DNA of 13,205 nt from an uncultured Eubacteriales bacterium. Lineage in GTDB: Bacteria > Bacillota > Clostridia > Oscillospirales > Oscillospiraceae. The notes beneath the pieces were generated by a model, which had not been told where the DNA came from, made no database searches, and was given only the letters and a program-made list of their open reading frames with translations. The position numbers were made by a program, and so were the translations under genes. Location of the stretch: positions 1-13,205 of the forward strand of contig USDP01000028.1 of NCBI GenBank assembly GCA_900553545.1. The letters run 5' to 3'. Shown piece after piece: positions 6,980-13,205 of this stretch (position 1 is its first letter; each line of letters starts with the position of its first letter).

Positions 6980-8353
6980 ATGAAACTGCTGCTCAAGGGC
7001 GGAACGGTCGTTTCCGCCGCCGGTTCGAAGATCGCCGATCTGCTGATCGAGGACGAGAAGATCGTCCGCGTCGGTCAGGATCTCACAGACGCAGAGGCCA
7101 CAGTTGTCCCGATGGAGGGCAAGCTGCTTTTCCCCGGCTTCATCGACGCGCATACGCACTTCGACCTCGACGTCTGCAATACCACGACCGCCGACAACTT
7201 CGACACCGGCACGCGCAGCGCCCTGCGCGGCGGCACGACGATGGTCGTCGATTTCGCCTGCCCGAACAAGGGCGAGACGCTGCAATACGGACTCGACCTC
7301 TGGCACAAGAAGGCCGACGGCCGCTCGAGCTGCGATTACAGCTTCCACATGACCATTGACGACTGGAACGACGGCATCAAGGCTGAGATCCCGAAGATGT
7401 TTGAGCAGGGCGTTTCGTCATTCAAGATGTATATGACCTATCCAGCCATGATGATCGGCGACAAGGATCTGTTCTACGCCCTCGAAGAGCTGAAAAAATA
7501 CGGCGGCATCGCCGGCGTCCACTGCGAGAACGCGGGCGTGATCGACGCGCTCATCGAGCAGCACAAGGCCGCGGGCGACGTGGGGCCCTCCGCGCATCCG
7601 CGCTGCCGCCCGAATCCGCTCGAGGCCGAGGCCGTGGCGCATCTGCTGCGCATCGCCGAGGTCGCGGACGTGCCGGTCGTGATCGTCCACCTGAGCACGA
7701 AGGAGTCGCTTTCCGAGGTCGCCGCCGCAAGAGCGCGCGGCCAGAAGGTCTACGTCGAGACCTGCCCACACTACCTCCTGCTCGACGACAGCCGCTATGA
7801 CCAGCCGGACTATTCCGACTCTGCCCGCTTCGTCTGCGCACCGCCGCTGCGCAAGCAGGCCGATCAGGAGGCCCTCTGGGCCGCGCTGGCCGACGGCACC
7901 ATCCAGACCGTCTCCACCGACCATTGCAGCTTCACCCTGACGCAGAAGGACGCCGGAAAGGGCGACTTCACGAAGATCCCCGGCGGCCTGCCCGGCGTGG
8001 AGACGCGCGGCATCCTGCTCTACTCCGAGGGCGTGGCCAAGGGCCGCATCCCGGCGGAGAAGATGGCTGAGGTTCTGGCCGAAAACCCGGCAAAGCTCTA
8101 CGGCGCGTTCCCGCGCAAGGGTATCCTCGCAGCGGGCAGCGACGCCGACATCGTCGTCATCGATCCGACCAAAACTGGACTCATCACCGCGTCCGACCAG
8201 ATCGCGAACGTCGATTATACCCCGTTCGAGGGCTTCCGCACGCAGGGCGTCATCGAGCAGGTCTATCTGCGCGGCCAGCTCGCCGTCGACCGCGGCGAGG
8301 TTCAGACCGGCAAGATCGGGCAATTTATCCCGCGCGGCGTGAATTCGCTGTAA
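6980..8353 (+). CDS. hydA: Dihydropyrimidinase / D-hydantoinase
   Basis: This cyclic amidohydrolase opens dihydrouracil, dihydrothymine or hydantoin rings in the cytoplasm. Its 457 residues match the family length. Visible binuclear-metal residues are GFIDAHTHFDLD (His58, His60), SSFKMYMTYP (Lys149, the expected carboxylated lysine, and Tyr154), GVHCEN (His181), VIVHLS (His237) and STDHCSF (Asp314). The start is ATG 6980, with AAGGAA (6965-6970) 9 bases upstream; an upstream extension into the end of the preceding gene lacks such support. It is the second gene of an operon with the queT-like gene and ends at a strong terminator. Neither dihydropyrimidine dehydrogenase nor beta-ureidopropionase is encoded here, so a complete reductive pyrimidine pathway cannot be claimed. 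The natural substrate is open; allantoinase is less likely given the SSFKMYMTY form of the lysine motif. Confidence 0.9.
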   Translation: MKLLLKGGTVVSAAGSKIADLLIEDEKIVRVGQDLTDAEATVVPMEGKLLFPGFIDAHTHFDLDVCNTTTADNFDTGTRSALRGGTTMVVDFACPNKGETLQYGLDLWHKKADGRSSCDYSFHMTIDDWNDGIKAEIPKMFEQGVSSFKMYMTYPAMMIGDKDLFYALEELKKYGGIAGVHCENAGVIDALIEQHKAAGDVGPSAHPRCRPNPLEAEAVAHLLRIAEVADVPVVIVHLSTKESLSEVAAARARGQKVYVETCPHYLLLDDSRYDQPDYSDSARFVCAPPLRKQADQEALWAALADGTIQTVSTDHCSFTLTQKDAGKGDFTKIPGGLPGVETRGILLYSEGVAKGRIPAEKMAEVLAENPAKLYGAFPRKGILAAGSDADIVVIDPTKTGLITASDQIANVDYTPFEGFRTQGVIEQVYLRGQLAVDRGEVQTGKIGQFIPRGVNSL

Positions 8354-8370
8354 TTCAGAAAGAACATCAG

Positions 8371-8403
8371 ACCCGCCGTCTGTTTTACAGGCGGCGGGTT
8401 TTT
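8371..8403 (+). terminator. Intrinsic terminator after hydA
   Basis: A 13-bp stem (8371-8383 with 8387-8399, one G-T pair) around a TTT loop is followed directly by a T-run (8399-8403). It lies 17 bases after the hydA stop and only 17 bases before the next ATG at 8421, so it may also limit read-through into ykvI. Confidence 0.9.
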
Positions 8404-8420
8404 GCGAAAAAGAGAAACCT

Positions 8421-9485
8421 ATGAAGAAATTGAATGTGTTCCGCCTCGGGCTGCTGTTCGCCGGATGTTTTCTCGGCGCGGGCTATGTCTCCGGGCAGGA
8501 GCTGCGGCAATATTTCGTGGTCTACGGTGCGAAGGGCTATCTGGGTCTGCTCGCTGCGGTCGCGATCTTATACATCTTCGGCGTGCTCTGTCTGCGCATG
8601 GCGCAGCGCACGGGCCTGACCGGCGCGGACGAACTGGTCGTGCCGTGGCGTGCGCCGTGGCTGCACGCGCTGGTCATGGTGCTGGAGAGCCTGTTCCTCT
8701 TCGCACTCGTGACGATCATGTGCGCGGGTGTCGGTGCGCTGCTGGAGCAGATCTTCGCGATCCCGCACTGGCTCGGCAGCCTGTTGTTCGCGGCATTGGT
8801 GCTGGCCTGTGCGCTGGCGGGCTTGCAGAGCGTGGTGTCGGCATTTTCCGTCTCGGTGCCGCTGCTCGTGCTGGCGACGCTCGCCTTCGGCGCAGCAGCG
8901 GTTGTCCGGAACGGCGGACTCCCGGCTCTGCCCGCCGCAGAGACGGGCGGAAACGCCTTGCTTGGCGGCTGGTTCCCGAGCGCGGTGAACTACGCCTGCT
9001 ATAACATCCTCTCCACGATCGCGATCCTCGGCCCGTTCGGCGCACACATCCGCAAGCGGTCGACGGTCTATGCCGGCCTCGGCCTCGGCTCCGGGATGTT
9101 TCTGGTCATCGCGCTGAGCGTGATGACCTGCCTCGCGGTCTGGCCCGCGGCGCAATCCCATGAGCTTCCGATGCTTGCCGCCGCGGCGGGGCTTGGCGCT
9201 GTACCGATGTATGTCTATGCGCTGCTGCTGTTTGCTGGGATGTTCGGCTCAGCGCTTTCAAACGCAGTCGCATTCGTGAACTACTGCTGCGTAAAGCTCG
9301 CGCCGCTCCGGGCGCGGAAGGCCGCCTTCACCGTCCTGGCCGTCCTGCTGGCCTATCTCGCCAGCCTCTTCGGCTTCGGCAGCCTGATCGGCACGATCTA
9401 TCCGCTCTTCGGCTACGCCAGCGCCTTGTTTCTGGTGCTCATGCTTCTCCACGCTGCTCTCCTGTTCCGCCGAAAGACGCCGTAG
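8421..9485 (+). CDS. YkvI-family transporter-like membrane protein
   Basis: This is a polytopic membrane protein of 354 residues with about ten hydrophobic segments. The N-terminal GCFLGAGYVSGQELRQYFVV (15-34) matches the signature of the YkvI family (COG3949), which belongs to the amino-acid/nucleobase permease-like fold; no substrate is established. Further family-like features are the helix around NYACYNILSTIAILGPFG (190-207) and SALSNAVAFVNY (278-289). The ATG is preceded only by a weak purine-rich site (AAAAAGAG). The gene starts just after the hydA terminator and no good separate promoter is visible, so its expression may depend on read-through. Its position next to guaD, queT and hydA suggests uptake of a nitrogen compound, but that is inference. 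Confidence 0.85.
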   Translation: MKKLNVFRLGLLFAGCFLGAGYVSGQELRQYFVVYGAKGYLGLLAAVAILYIFGVLCLRMAQRTGLTGADELVVPWRAPWLHALVMVLESLFLFALVTIMCAGVGALLEQIFAIPHWLGSLLFAALVLACALAGLQSVVSAFSVSVPLLVLATLAFGAAAVVRNGGLPALPAAETGGNALLGGWFPSAVNYACYNILSTIAILGPFGAHIRKRSTVYAGLGLGSGMFLVIALSVMTCLAVWPAAQSHELPMLAAAAGLGAVPMYVYALLLFAGMFGSALSNAVAFVNYCCVKLAPLRARKAAFTVLAVLLAYLASLFGFGSLIGTIYPLFGYASALFLVLMLLHAALLFRRKTP

Positions 9486-9497
9486 GCTCCGGAACGG

Positions 9498-9537
9498 ACA
9501 GCCGGGGCGTCCGACTCTCGCGGCACGCCCCGGCTGT
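9498..9537. terminator. Convergent hairpin between ykvI and the DUF4317 gene
   Basis: A perfect 13-bp GC-rich stem (ACAGCCGGGGCGT with ACGCCCCGGCTGT) encloses a 14-base loop with a further CCG/CGG pairing. It sits exactly between the stop codons of two converging genes. No T-run follows on either strand, so termination is less certain than at the other hairpins in this window. Confidence 0.6.
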
Positions 9538-9538
9538 A

Positions 9539-10672
9539 TCAGTTCCCGTCAATCTGAATATCGACGCCGTTCAGCTCCACGCCGTCCTCGGCGCGGACCA
9601 TGATGTACTTCACGCCGCCGAGCGTCCGCGTCTCAACGAGGTCGCCCCGGTCGGGCGCGACGTGGATGATGACATCGGGCGTCTTGAGCTGCATCCGCTT
9701 GCTGTCGACCAGATTGCGCGGCGAGAGCGCCGCGTCATCGCCGAACGTCTCCTCAAACTTCACCTGAAATCCCGCGAGCTTCTCTTCGGAGACGCCCGCG
9801 TTTTCCAGCACCGCGCGCACCTCCGGCCCGGAGACGACAAGCGGCTCGTCCGACTTCGTCTCCTTGTGGACCTCAATGCGCTCGCGCAGATCGGTCTGCA
9901 CCGCCTGCACGACCTCCATGCTGCACTCCTCGCCCAGCGTCTGGCTCAGCAGCGCGTCAAAGCTGCCCTTCTGCTCGTCTGCGGGCAGGGGCGGCGTGAT
10001 GTGGAACAGCGCTTCAATGAGTTCCGGGTGATTGTCGCCCGCGCTGCGGGTATAATAGAGGCAGTTATAGAGATTGGTCTGCCGCCCGTCGAACGCCGGA
10101 AACAGGAATCCCAGCTCCGGCATCGCTGCGGCATAGCCCGGCGTGCGGATGTGGAAGGCTTTATCCTCGGTCTCGTAGCTCAGCGTCTCCTTCCCGGCCT
10201 TGACCGGGCAGATGGCGCAGACAAAGTAGGAATAGACATGGTCGCTGTCGTCCAGCATCGCGCCGTCCTTTGCCTTGAACGGCACGTCGTATTTCTCGTG
10301 CGCGAGCAGGATCAGATAATTCTCCTCAAAATGCACCGCGCCGATGATCGTCTGAAACAGCTGCGCCCGCGCTTCCTCATCCTGAAGCTCCGAATCGCGG
10401 AGCTTCATCAGCAGCCGGTGCTCGTCGGAATCGGCGACCTGCGCCGTGCGGAACGCAAGATCGAGCCGGTTTTTATCCGCCGCGCCGGAGAGAACCTTTT
10501 TCAGCAGCGCGAGATATTTTTCCTTGTCCTCCTCGCTCATCAGGGCCACGGGCTGGCGGAACTCGGACAGAATTTCCCCGCTGCCGGACACATAGCAGCC
10601 GTAGACAGCGGTGATGTTCGTGCGGTCGGGCTTATAACGGCGGCGAAGCTCGCCGGTTTCCTTATCGGTCAT
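9539..10672 (-). CDS. DUF4317-family protein of unknown function
   Basis: This is a predicted cytoplasmic protein of 377 residues without signal peptide or membrane segment. The opening (KETGELRRRYKPDRTNITAV then YGCYVSG, 24-30), the YFVCAICPVK segment (149-158) and the PELGFLFPAFDGR..NLYNCLYY segment (185-207) match the DUF4317 family found in Clostridia, for which no role is established. A charged middle part and a mixed alpha/beta C-terminus follow. The ATG at 10672 is chosen because GAGGGGGG lies about 7 bases upstream and family members start with a similar short N-terminus; a reading 15 codons longer would start near the predicted transcription start. It is transcribed alone, divergent from hflK and convergent with ykvI. 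Confidence 0.85.
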   Translation of the reverse strand: MTDKETGELRRRYKPDRTNITAVYGCYVSGSGEILSEFRQPVALMSEEDKEKYLALLKKVLSGAADKNRLDLAFRTAQVADSDEHRLLMKLRDSELQDEEARAQLFQTIIGAVHFEENYLILLAHEKYDVPFKAKDGAMLDDSDHVYSYFVCAICPVKAGKETLSYETEDKAFHIRTPGYAAAMPELGFLFPAFDGRQTNLYNCLYYTRSAGDNHPELIEALFHITPPLPADEQKGSFDALLSQTLGEECSMEVVQAVQTDLRERIEVHKETKSDEPLVVSGPEVRAVLENAGVSEEKLAGFQVKFEETFGDDAALSPRNLVDSKRMQLKTPDVIIHVAPDRGDLVETRTLGGVKYIMVRAEDGVELNGVDIQIDGN

Positions 10673-10707
10673 GGGAAGACCCCCCTCATAAAATTCATGT
10701 GGACACC

Positions 10708-10736
10708 AGTATAGCACATCCGGCGGAAATTTGCTA
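10708..10736 (-). promoter_or_regulatory. Promoter of the DUF4317 gene
   Basis: Read on the minus strand, TAGCAA (10736-10731) and TATACT (10713-10708) are 17 bases apart. The -10 box is good and the -35 box poor. The start site would be near 10701, about 29 bases before the ATG. It overlaps the opposing hflK promoter candidate. Confidence 0.5.
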
Positions 10737-10740
10737 TGAT
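10712..10740 (+). promoter_or_regulatory. Candidate promoter of the hflK-hflC operon
   Basis: TAGCAC (10712-10717) and TATGAT (10735-10740) have a 17-base spacer. The -35 box is weak. The two boxes fall on the opposite boxes of the DUF4317 promoter, and ATAGCA (10711-10716) with TGCTAT (10732-10737) forms a dyad across both. The leader would be about 70 nt. Confidence 0.4.
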
Positions 10741-10816
10741 AGGATCATGGAACTTTTCTGCCCGGCCTGACGTCTGAAATACAAATCGCATTTACGATCT
10801 GCGAAAGGAGCAAATG

Positions 10817-11809
10817 ATGGACGAATACAACAACTATCAAAACGGCTATAACCAGAATCCCCCGCCGCCCCGGCGGCCCAAGAAGCGCATGAACGCAAGA
10901 TGGCTCTGGATCATTCCGGTGCTCATCCTCGCGGCCATCCTCGCGATGGACTCGTTCTACACGCTGAAAGAGGATCAGTACGCTGTCCTCACCACGTTCG
11001 GCAAGCCGACGACCGTCTCGGCCTCGGGCTTACAGCCGAAGATCCCGCTCATTCAAAAGGTGCATAAGGTCTCCAAATCGATCCAGTCCTTCCCGCTCGG
11101 CTACCGCGTGGGGAGCAACGAGTCGATCGAGGAAGAATCTCTGATGATCACCTACGACTACAACTTCGTCAATGTCGACTTTTACGTCGAATACCGCATC
11201 ACCGACCCCATCAAATATCTCTACAATTCATCCGACCCCGTCGGCATTCTGAAGATGCTCTGCCAGAGCTATATCCGCGACACGATCGGCCTCTACAACG
11301 TCGACAGCGTCATCACCACCGGCAAGAGCGAAATTCAGTCCGAGATCAAGCAGAAGGTCACGGCCCGTCTGGAGACCGAAGATCTTGGATTGCAGGTGAC
11401 GAACATCACAATTCAGGACGCCGAGCCGCCCACGGCGGAAGTGCAGCAGGCGTTCACCGCCGTCGAGACGGCCAAGCAGGCCGCCGATACCGCCGTGAAC
11501 AATGCGAAAAAATACGCCAACGAGGTCATCCCCGCGGCGGAGGCCGACGCCGACGAGATCGTCAAGCAGGCCGAAGCCTATCAGGAGAGCAAGATCAACG
11601 AAGCCACCGGTCAGGCCGCGCGCTTCACGGAGCTGTTCAACGAGTATCAGAAATATCCGCTCATCACCAAGCAGCGCCTGTTCTACGAGGCTATGGAGGA
11701 CATCCTGCCCGACATGAAGCTCTATATCGTGGACGACGCGACAGGTGTGCAGACCTCGCTGCCGCTCGAATCGTATGCCACCGTCAATATGGGAGGTGAC
11801 GCACAGTGA
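10817..11809 (+). CDS. hflK: SPFH/band-7 protein HflK (protease modulator)
   Basis: This is a membrane-anchored SPFH protein of 330 residues. In studied bacteria HflK with HflC forms a cage around the membrane protease FtsH and limits its access to substrates; ftsH is not in this window. A Tyr/Asn/Pro-rich cytoplasmic tail (1-24) precedes one transmembrane helix (about 29-45). The SPFH domain runs from about 50 to 215. A charged alanine/glutamate-rich coiled coil (about 210-275) contains AEADADEIVKQAEAYQESK, followed by the HflK-type end RLFYEAMEDILPDMKLYIVDD. AGGAG (10806-10810) sits 6 bases before ATG 10817 but only 3 before the adjacent in-frame ATG at 10814, so I prefer 10817; the difference is one residue. 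The gene overlaps hflC by 4 bases. Confidence 0.9.
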   Translation: MDEYNNYQNGYNQNPPPPRRPKKRMNARWLWIIPVLILAAILAMDSFYTLKEDQYAVLTTFGKPTTVSASGLQPKIPLIQKVHKVSKSIQSFPLGYRVGSNESIEEESLMITYDYNFVNVDFYVEYRITDPIKYLYNSSDPVGILKMLCQSYIRDTIGLYNVDSVITTGKSEIQSEIKQKVTARLETEDLGLQVTNITIQDAEPPTAEVQQAFTAVETAKQAADTAVNNAKKYANEVIPAAEADADEIVKQAEAYQESKINEATGQAARFTELFNEYQKYPLITKQRLFYEAMEDILPDMKLYIVDDATGVQTSLPLESYATVNMGGDAQ

Positions 11810-12699
11810 AAAAGACCGTAAAAGTTGTCCTGCCCATTCTGCTGGGCGTCCTCATTGCCGTCGTGCTGCTCAGCTCGCTCGTGACCACGCGGCCCAACGA
11901 ATATACCATCGTCAAGCAGTTCGGCAAGGTCGTCCGCGTGATCGACCAGCCGGGCCTCTCGCTCAAGACGCCGTTCGTCCAGTCGACGAGCACACTGCCG
12001 AAGACCGAGATGCTCTATGACCTCGCGGCGAGCGACGTCATCACGTCGGACAAGAAATCGATGGTCGCCGACAGTTTTGTGCTCTGGCGCATCGTTGATC
12101 CGCTGAAATTCATCCAGACCCTCTCCGGGAGCGTCTCCGGCGCGGAGGCGCGGCTCGACCAAGCCGTCTACAACAGCCTGAAGACCGTCATCAGTTCAAT
12201 GAAGCAGGAGGACGTCATCTCCGGGCGCGACGGCGAGCTGGCCGCGCGCATCACCGAGCATGTCAACGACACGACCGAGTTCCGCGATTATGGCATCGAA
12301 GTCCTCGCCATCGAGACCAAGCGCATCGACCTGCCAGACGAGAACAAGGCCGCCGTCTACGAGCGCATGATCTCCGAGCGCGGCAACATCGCCGCCTCCT
12401 ACGAGGCGCAGGGCAACGCTGAGGCCAAGCGCATCCGCAACGAGGCCGATAAGACCGTCGACATCACGATCTCCGAGGCCAATTCGCAGTCCGAAAAGCT
12501 GAAGGCCGCGGGCGAGGCCGAGTATATGCGCATCCTCTCCGAGGTCTATGACACGCCGGAGGAGGCCGATTTCTACGAATTCATGCGTGCGCTCGACATG
12601 GCGCAGAAGGCGCTCGTCGGTGGGAACAAGACGCTCGTCGTCTCCTCCGATTCGCCGATCGCCAAGATCTTCTCCGGCCAGTGGGGGCAGGCGCAATGA
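11806..12699 (+). CDS. hflC: SPFH/band-7 protein HflC (protease modulator)
   Basis: This is the partner of HflK in the FtsH-associated SPFH membrane complex, 297 residues long. One N-terminal transmembrane helix (about 6-25) is followed by the SPFH domain, starting RPNEYTIVKQFGKVVRV (29-45) and running to about 190. The family's ERGNIAASYEAQGNAEAKRI segment lies at 191-210, then comes a coiled coil and the HflC-type ending (FYEFMRALDMAQKAL, 256-270). The start codon is GTG, overlapping the hflK stop as GTGA, with GGGAGGTG (11791-11798) as ribosome site, so translation is probably coupled. The C-terminal end overlaps the next gene's ATG. Family assignment is firm; the protease-modulator role is taken from better-studied species. 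Confidence 0.92.
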   Translation: MKKTVKVVLPILLGVLIAVVLLSSLVTTRPNEYTIVKQFGKVVRVIDQPGLSLKTPFVQSTSTLPKTEMLYDLAASDVITSDKKSMVADSFVLWRIVDPLKFIQTLSGSVSGAEARLDQAVYNSLKTVISSMKQEDVISGRDGELAARITEHVNDTTEFRDYGIEVLAIETKRIDLPDENKAAVYERMISERGNIAASYEAQGNAEAKRIRNEADKTVDITISEANSQSEKLKAAGEAEYMRILSEVYDTPEEADFYEFMRALDMAQKALVGGNKTLVVSSDSPIAKIFSGQWGQAQ

Positions 12700-13163
12700 T
12701 CTATTATTTGCAGGAGGAGGTCTTCTCCTTCGACCATTTCGATATATGGGACGAGCAGGACAACGTCTGCTTTCAGGTCGACCGTGAGTTCCTGACGTGG
12801 GGCAAAACGCTCCGCGTCCGGGACGCGCAGGGCCGCCTCTGCGCCACGGTACATCACGTCCCATTCTCGATCCCCTGCTCCTTCGAGCTGGAGACGGCGG
12901 GCGGCACGCTGGAGCTGGATCGTCATTTCTCGCTCTTTTCCCGCAGCTATTCCATCGATTCACTCGGCTGGGAGGTCGAGGGTGATTTCTTCGGCGTCGA
13001 CTACGCCATCACGAAGGGCAGCCAGACCGTCGCCCGCATTGAAAAGGCGTGGCCCGCGTTCCACGACCGCTATCGCCTCGAGATCGCCGATCCGGCGGAC
13101 GCGATGGGTGCGCTCTGCACCGTCCTCGCCATCGACTGCTGCGATGAGCACCACCAGAATTGA
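12696..13163 (+). CDS. LURP-one-related / YxjI-like protein
   Basis: This is a small cytoplasmic protein of 155 residues matching the LURP-one-related (Tubby-like, scramblase-like) fold. Residues 12-28 (FDHFDIWDEQDNVCFQV), 29-56 (strands with WGKTLRVRDAQGRLCATV), the signature GWEVEGDFFGVDYAI (91-105) and the closing VLAIDCC helix (143-149) follow the family order of beta strands and a buried C-terminal helix. The biochemical role of bacterial members is not established; the fold in eukaryotes is associated with membranes and lipids. ATG 12696 overlaps the hflC stop as ATGA. A start 5 codons upstream is possible, and the ribosome site is only a G-rich stretch, so coupling to hflC is likely. 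It is the last gene of the operon and is followed within 20 bases by a new repeat copy. Confidence 0.85.
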   Translation: MIYYLQEEVFSFDHFDIWDEQDNVCFQVDREFLTWGKTLRVRDAQGRLCATVHHVPFSIPCSFELETAGGTLELDRHFSLFSRSYSIDSLGWEVEGDFFGVDYAITKGSQTVARIEKAWPAFHDRYRLEIADPADAMGALCTVLAIDCCDEHHQN

Positions 13164-13179
13164 CCCCGCCGCAGCGACT

Positions 13180-13205
13180 AAAGGCTCCCCTTGATTGTAT
13201 CAAGG
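13180..13205. repeat. Start of a third intergenic repeat copy, cut by the window edge
   Basis: AAAGGCTCCCC followed by the perfect hairpin CCTTGAT/ATCAAGG (13189-13205, loop TGT) resembles the left end of copies A and B, where AAAGG also precedes a C-rich stem with TATCAAG. The 10-mer TTGTATCAAG (13195-13204) is the exact reverse complement of CTTGATACAA found in copies A (200-209) and B (3376-3385). It begins 17 bases after the stop of the last gene. Confidence 0.55.

Noticed and set aside
7418..8323. A 301-residue minus-strand open frame within hydA.
   Set aside because: Antisense shadow of an enzyme with all catalytic residues visible.
9662..10714. A 350-residue plus-strand open frame opposite the DUF4317 gene.
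   Set aside because: Composition rich in Arg, Leu and His with no motif, and no ribosome site.

Overview
The window looks like a chromosomal segment of a GC-rich gut Clostridia member, probably Oscillospiraceae (inference). The reasons are AGGAGG-type ribosome sites, a Gram-positive lipoprotein, S-layer homology domains, YkvI, DUF4317 and LURP-one families, GC-rich third codon positions, and hairpin-rich intergenic repeats of a style common in that family. No tRNA, rRNA, CRISPR array, transposase or phage gene was seen.

Left part (1-4735), minus strand. A 951-residue secreted surface protein has a signal peptide, three SLH modules, a 21-triplet collagen-like stalk, a beta-rich middle with a diverged internal duplication, and a C-terminal SGNH/GDSL hydrolase with all catalytic blocks. 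Upstream lies a BMP-family ABC substrate-binding lipoprotein with no permease or ATPase genes nearby. Each of these two genes ends in a copy of the same hairpin-rich repeat carrying an intrinsic terminator, so the surface-protein gene lies between two direct copies. A third copy starts at the right edge of the window.

Middle part (5080-9485), plus strand. This is a nucleobase-related cluster: guanine deaminase (guaD), a QueT-family small membrane protein with its own strong promoter, dihydropyrimidinase/hydantoinase (hydA) 23 nt behind it, a strong terminator, then a YkvI-family transporter-like membrane protein. The BMP lipoprotein and guaD diverge from a 344-base AT-rich control region. The BMP family includes nucleoside binders, so uptake and catabolism of purines (and perhaps dihydropyrimidines or hydantoins) is the simplest joint role, but this is inference.

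Right part. A DUF4317 gene (minus) converges on ykvI across a perfect 13-bp hairpin and diverges from an hflK-hflC-LURP-one operon. The two divergent promoters appear to overlap, with each -10 box on the other's -35 box. The three operon genes overlap by 3-4 nt at each junction, which links two SPFH/band-7 membrane scaffold proteins to a small Tubby-like/LURP-one protein.
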